A stretch of DNA of 64,000 nt, taken from the NCBI GenBank assembly GCA_900547455.1, contig URGV01000002.1, forward strand, positions 1 to 64,000, read 5' to 3'. A model generated the notes under the pieces. That model was given only the letters and a program-made list of their open reading frames with translations, was not told the origin of the DNA and did not search any database. Shown piece after piece: positions 61,672 through 64,000 of the stretch. Origin of the DNA: an uncultured Oscillospiraceae bacterium (GTDB lineage Bacteria > Bacillota > Clostridia > Oscillospirales > Ruminococcaceae). The number at the start of each line of letters is the position of its first letter. Positions within the stretch are counted from its first letter, which is position 1. Made by a program: the position numbers and the translations under genes.

Positions 61672-61677
61672 GGTTTT

Positions 61678-62127
61678 CTATTCTTTCTCTGCCATCCGCT
61701 GTAAAGCGTAACGGCCCTTGACAGTCAGGACCGCCTGACCCTTCTTTAAAAAGGCGCGGTCAAACAGGTAGTCCTCCCGTTTGCCGCCCTCCGCGGCCAG
61801 CTCCTGGAGCTGATGGAACACGGCGCTGTCGTGGAAAATCTGGTAATCGCTCTTGACATAGGAACTAAGACCATAGTAAAGAACGATCAAGCCCTTTTGT
61901 TCCAGCGACTTGAGCAGTGTGGCCCGCTCCTTGACCGGTTCGATCTGCTCGCCGGCATCCTGCAGATGCACTGCATCCAGCGCGACGCTGCAAAGTTCCC
62001 TGTCCTTGCTGCTGCGCAGTTCAAAGCGGCAGACCGGGTAGCGGCGAACCGCCCCGATGCTGCGCAGCAGCTTTTGTTCTTCCTCTGTCATTGTGGGTGA
62101 AACGGTATGGCGAATCGAAACGCTCAT
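61678..62127 (-). CDS. Uncharacterised 149-aa protein
   Basis: The product is mostly helical with two short strand pairs (CSVALDAVHL, GQAVLTVKGRYAL), and no membrane segment. The segment TEEEQKLLRSIGAVRRYPVCR and the final VLTVKGRYALQRM have the feel of a winged-helix-like domain, but I would not call it a regulator. SD AGGAGGGGG is strong. Precedes the terminator shared with ylbJ; upstream 37 bp lies the GH25 gene, so it may be the second gene of that unit or independent. Confidence 0.6.
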   Translation of the reverse strand: MSVSIRHTVSPTMTEEEQKLLRSIGAVRRYPVCRFELRSSKDRELCSVALDAVHLQDAGEQIEPVKERATLLKSLEQKGLIVLYYGLSSYVKSDYQIFHDSAVFHQLQELAAEGGKREDYLFDRAFLKKGQAVLTVKGRYALQRMAEKE

Positions 62128-62164
62128 CCTTTCCCCCTCCTTTCCTTTTTATATCCGATCTTTT

Positions 62165-62854
62165 TTATAGCTGAATACTTGTATAGCCCATCTGTTTGAG
62201 CTGCTCGACAGTGATGACCTTGGAAACCGGCGGCTCTGGTTCCGGCTCCAGGTGGTTGAGCCCGGCGTTGCGGATGATGGTGGGGTAATCCTTGTAGCTG
62301 ATGTTCTCATCCACCTTGCCGGAAATGCCGTTGATCTGCGCGTTCCAGGTGTACTGCCACATGCCGTAGGGCTTATTGAAGGTCGGCTGATTGACGCCCA
62401 CCTGCGCAATCCAGCGGTCAAAGACGTCCAGCTGGCTCGAAGCGAGCTTGGTCTGAAACCAGTTGACCGTGCTGTAGATCATGGCGTAATATTTGTTTCT
62501 CTCCACCTCGTCGCAGAAGGCCTTTGCGATGGGGGCAAGGTCCGCAATCGGCTGCTGCTCCGGCGCCTCGATGTCCACCGCAAGCGGCAGGGTCAGCTTT
62601 TTGCCGACAACCTTCTGCAGGAAAAACTGCGCCTCCTTGCGTGCCTCCGCCGGGGTGGAGGCGCGCAGATAATGGTAAGCGCCGACATACAGCCCGCTGT
62701 CGGTGGCCTTCTGATAGTTTTTATCAAACGCCGGGCTGAGGTATCGCTCGCCCTCGGTGGCCTTGAGCATGACGCCCCAGATTCCGTCCGACTTGACCTT
62801 GGCAAAATCCACTTCGCCCTGATAGGCTGAAATGTCCAAAACACGATAATTCAT
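62165..62854 (-). CDS. GH25-family lysozyme (muramidase)
   Basis: The 229-residue protein has the GH25 fold: LDISAYQG with Asp7, KATEG, GAYHYLR and the catalytic pair in AVDIEAPE (Asp94/Glu96), closing with the WIAQV and MWQYTW strands. A short C-terminal segment (PEPEPPVSKVITVEQLKQMGYTS) may be a small LysM-like or recognition tail. There is no signal peptide, so export would need a holin or lysis; this makes a prophage-remnant or spore-related origin possible. ATG 62854 has AAGGAGG. Confidence 0.88.
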   Translation of the reverse strand: MNYRVLDISAYQGEVDFAKVKSDGIWGVMLKATEGERYLSPAFDKNYQKATDSGLYVGAYHYLRASTPAEARKEAQFFLQKVVGKKLTLPLAVDIEAPEQQPIADLAPIAKAFCDEVERNKYYAMIYSTVNWFQTKLASSQLDVFDRWIAQVGVNQPTFNKPYGMWQYTWNAQINGISGKVDENISYKDYPTIIRNAGLNHLEPEPEPPVSKVITVEQLKQMGYTSIQL

Positions 62855-63018
62855 TCTTCTTCCTCCTTTATCCAAGAGGCGTGATTTTGCCGCCTCGACG
62901 TCCGGCGACAAATTTCTCGCCTCCCTTCATCCTATGCGGCAGGAAGAAAAACGGTCTGTACAACCTGTTCGGCCGGTCCGCGGGGACCAGCCTTGTTTGT
63001 GATATAATGTTCCGGATT

Positions 63019-63828
63019 TTATCCATTATCCGCAGAATAATGGATTATTTTTTCTGTAAAGGCATTCTCCTTCACACTTAATTCCACCCACGCATCCCGG
63101 TATCCGCAGCTGATGGCGGTCTGTTTGGAGGCGATGTTGGACCAGGCGGTGCAGTAAAACGGCACCTTGCCCAGCCGCATGATTTCCCGGGTAAGGGTAT
63201 CGACCAGCGCCCGGGCATATCCCCTGCCGCGGAAAGTGGGCAGCACGTCGATACCGACCTGCCACATCGTCTCGCAGTCGTCGCTGGCGCCCGCTACCCC
63301 GACAATCTCCGAACCCAGGTAACCCACCGCAGCGATGACATCCTTCTTTGGCTCGGTGCGGGTGTAGCCCAGCGCCATCGGGAAGCGTTTGTCTGGGTAC
63401 AGCTGCAGCAGCTCGTCCTCATACAGCAGGCGAATCTGCAGATGGTCCGGCACCGGCACTGGCTGTTCCGACGGTTCCGGCAGGAAGTACTCCGCCAAAA
63501 AGCACAGCGACTGTCCGTGCTTTTTGGCTTCCTCGTGAAGGCAATTGATGTGCGGTGTGTCAAAGGCGGAAAACGGATACCGACAGTCCTGCAGATACTG
63601 GCGGACAAACCCCTCGATCGCTGGATTCACTACCGCCACTGTGCCGTGTCCGTAGGAAATCATCTGGCAAAAGTGACGGCCCTGATAGTACTTTTTCGCC
63701 CCGGACAATTCCTTTGCAGAAAGGACGGTGTTCTGCTCGCCCAACAGCTGCTCCACGGTGCAGCCGCAGTCGCGGGCCGACTGTTCCATCGCTACCTGCC
63801 AGATCCATTCGCGGCTCCAACTATTCAA
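63019..63828 (-). CDS. GNAT-family N-acetyltransferase
   Basis: The 269-residue product starts at TTG 63828 (AGGG seven bases upstream). The first 130 residues form an N-terminal domain of unclear type (CTVEQLLGEQNTVLSAKELSG); residues about 140-269 are a GNAT domain with the acetyl-CoA loop in DVLPTFRGRGYARALVD and the closing AWSNIASKQTAISCGYRDAW. This two-part architecture occurs in many clostridial GNATs. Substrate unknown. It overlaps the upstream partial gene by 8 bp, so they are co-transcribed. Confidence 0.85.
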   Translation of the reverse strand: MNSWSREWIWQVAMEQSARDCGCTVEQLLGEQNTVLSAKELSGAKKYYQGRHFCQMISYGHGTVAVVNPAIEGFVRQYLQDCRYPFSAFDTPHINCLHEEAKKHGQSLCFLAEYFLPEPSEQPVPVPDHLQIRLLYEDELLQLYPDKRFPMALGYTRTEPKKDVIAAVGYLGSEIVGVAGASDDCETMWQVGIDVLPTFRGRGYARALVDTLTREIMRLGKVPFYCTAWSNIASKQTAISCGYRDAWVELSVKENAFTEKIIHYSADNG

Positions 63829-64000
63829 AGTAGATCCCTGCCTCCTCGCGCGCACGCTTCATCACCTGGCTGACATTGAGCGCCAGGTGGCTGACATAGC
63901 GGTAGCGCGCCTTGTTCTGCTCGGGCTGCTCGATAAAGTCGCGGAAGGCCGCTGCCTCATAGGACATCTGCAGATATTTTTCCTGCGGCCCGCTCAGCGG
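63821..64000 (-). CDS. C-terminal part of an unrecognised protein (cut by window edge)
   Basis: The open frame enters from the right edge and ends at TAG 63823-63821 after 59 or so residues ending AREEAGIYFE. The segment is helical, with QPEQNKARYRYVSHLALNV in the middle. Its stop overlaps the start of the GNAT gene. Too little is visible for assignment. Confidence 0.65.
   Translation of the reverse strand, partial: PLSGPQEKYLQMSYEAAAFRDFIEQPEQNKARYRYVSHLALNVSQVMKRAREEAGIYFE

Overview
The window reads as chromosome of a spore-forming, low-redox Gram-positive of the class Clostridia, most likely Oscillospirales (Ruminococcaceae/Oscillospiraceae-like). The evidence is the spoIIGA-sigE pair, yqfC-yqfD-phoH-ybeY-dgkA-era-yqzL-recO in their Firmicutes order, the CIRCE-controlled hrcA-grpE-dnaK-dnaJ operon, a ylbJ sporulation gene, a cwlD-type amidase, a pyrophosphate-type phosphofructokinase and strong SD sequences with frequent TTG/GTG starts. 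The family-level placement is inference; no rRNA is present to confirm it.

Region 1 (1 to about 7.3 kb) is visibly AT-rich compared with the rest and looks like an acquired island. It holds the tail of an unknown gene, a divergent pair of a Cro/CI-type regulator and a SLOG-family protein, then a tightly organised restriction-modification-like operon: a 76-aa controller-like HTH protein, a DNA methylase carrying an N-terminal PD-(D/E)xK-type domain, a one-TRD specificity subunit and an ABC-type ATPase with a variant Walker A. No HsdR translocase is present. An endonuclease/exonuclease/phosphatase-family gene and tRNA-Leu(CAA) follow; the tRNA 3' end faces the island.

Region 2 (about 7.7 to 16.2 kb) is a corridor of gene decay: a spliced two-component relic, a P-type cation ATPase with three frameshifts, a frameshifted phosphodiester glycosidase, a GT2-GtrA glycosyltransferase with a suspicious start, and a response regulator whose kinase partner has an internal amber codon. 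The frameshifts share one signature (loss of one T from a T-run on the plus strand).

Region 3 (16.3 to 37 kb) is intact GC-richer core: an S9 peptidase / GNAT / alcohol dehydrogenase / DUF6873-like run, a Xer-type recombinase preceded by a 28-bp dif-like palindrome, nth convergent on radA, cwlD, an hydroxyisobutyrate-dehydrogenase-like enzyme, a GNAT, the YhaO/YhaN (SbcD/SbcC-like) pair, a YraQ-type permease with a His-rich loop, PPi-PFK with a DeoR regulator, spoIIGA-sigE and a SGNH lipoprotein.

Region 4 (37 to 64 kb) starts with a dispersed intergenic repeat, then msrA with an XRE regulator, a small XRE regulon with a shared operator motif, the heat-shock operon, a YibE/F membrane protein, an RlmA-like methyltransferase, purA, a PucR regulator, a second copy of the repeat, a cytidine-deaminase-like enzyme, an M42 peptidase, mutS2, the recO-era-phoH-yqf block, ylbJ, a GH25 lysozyme and a GNAT, ending in a truncated gene. 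Many convergent gene pairs share strong bidirectional terminators, and several promoters match the sigma-A consensus with 17-bp spacers.
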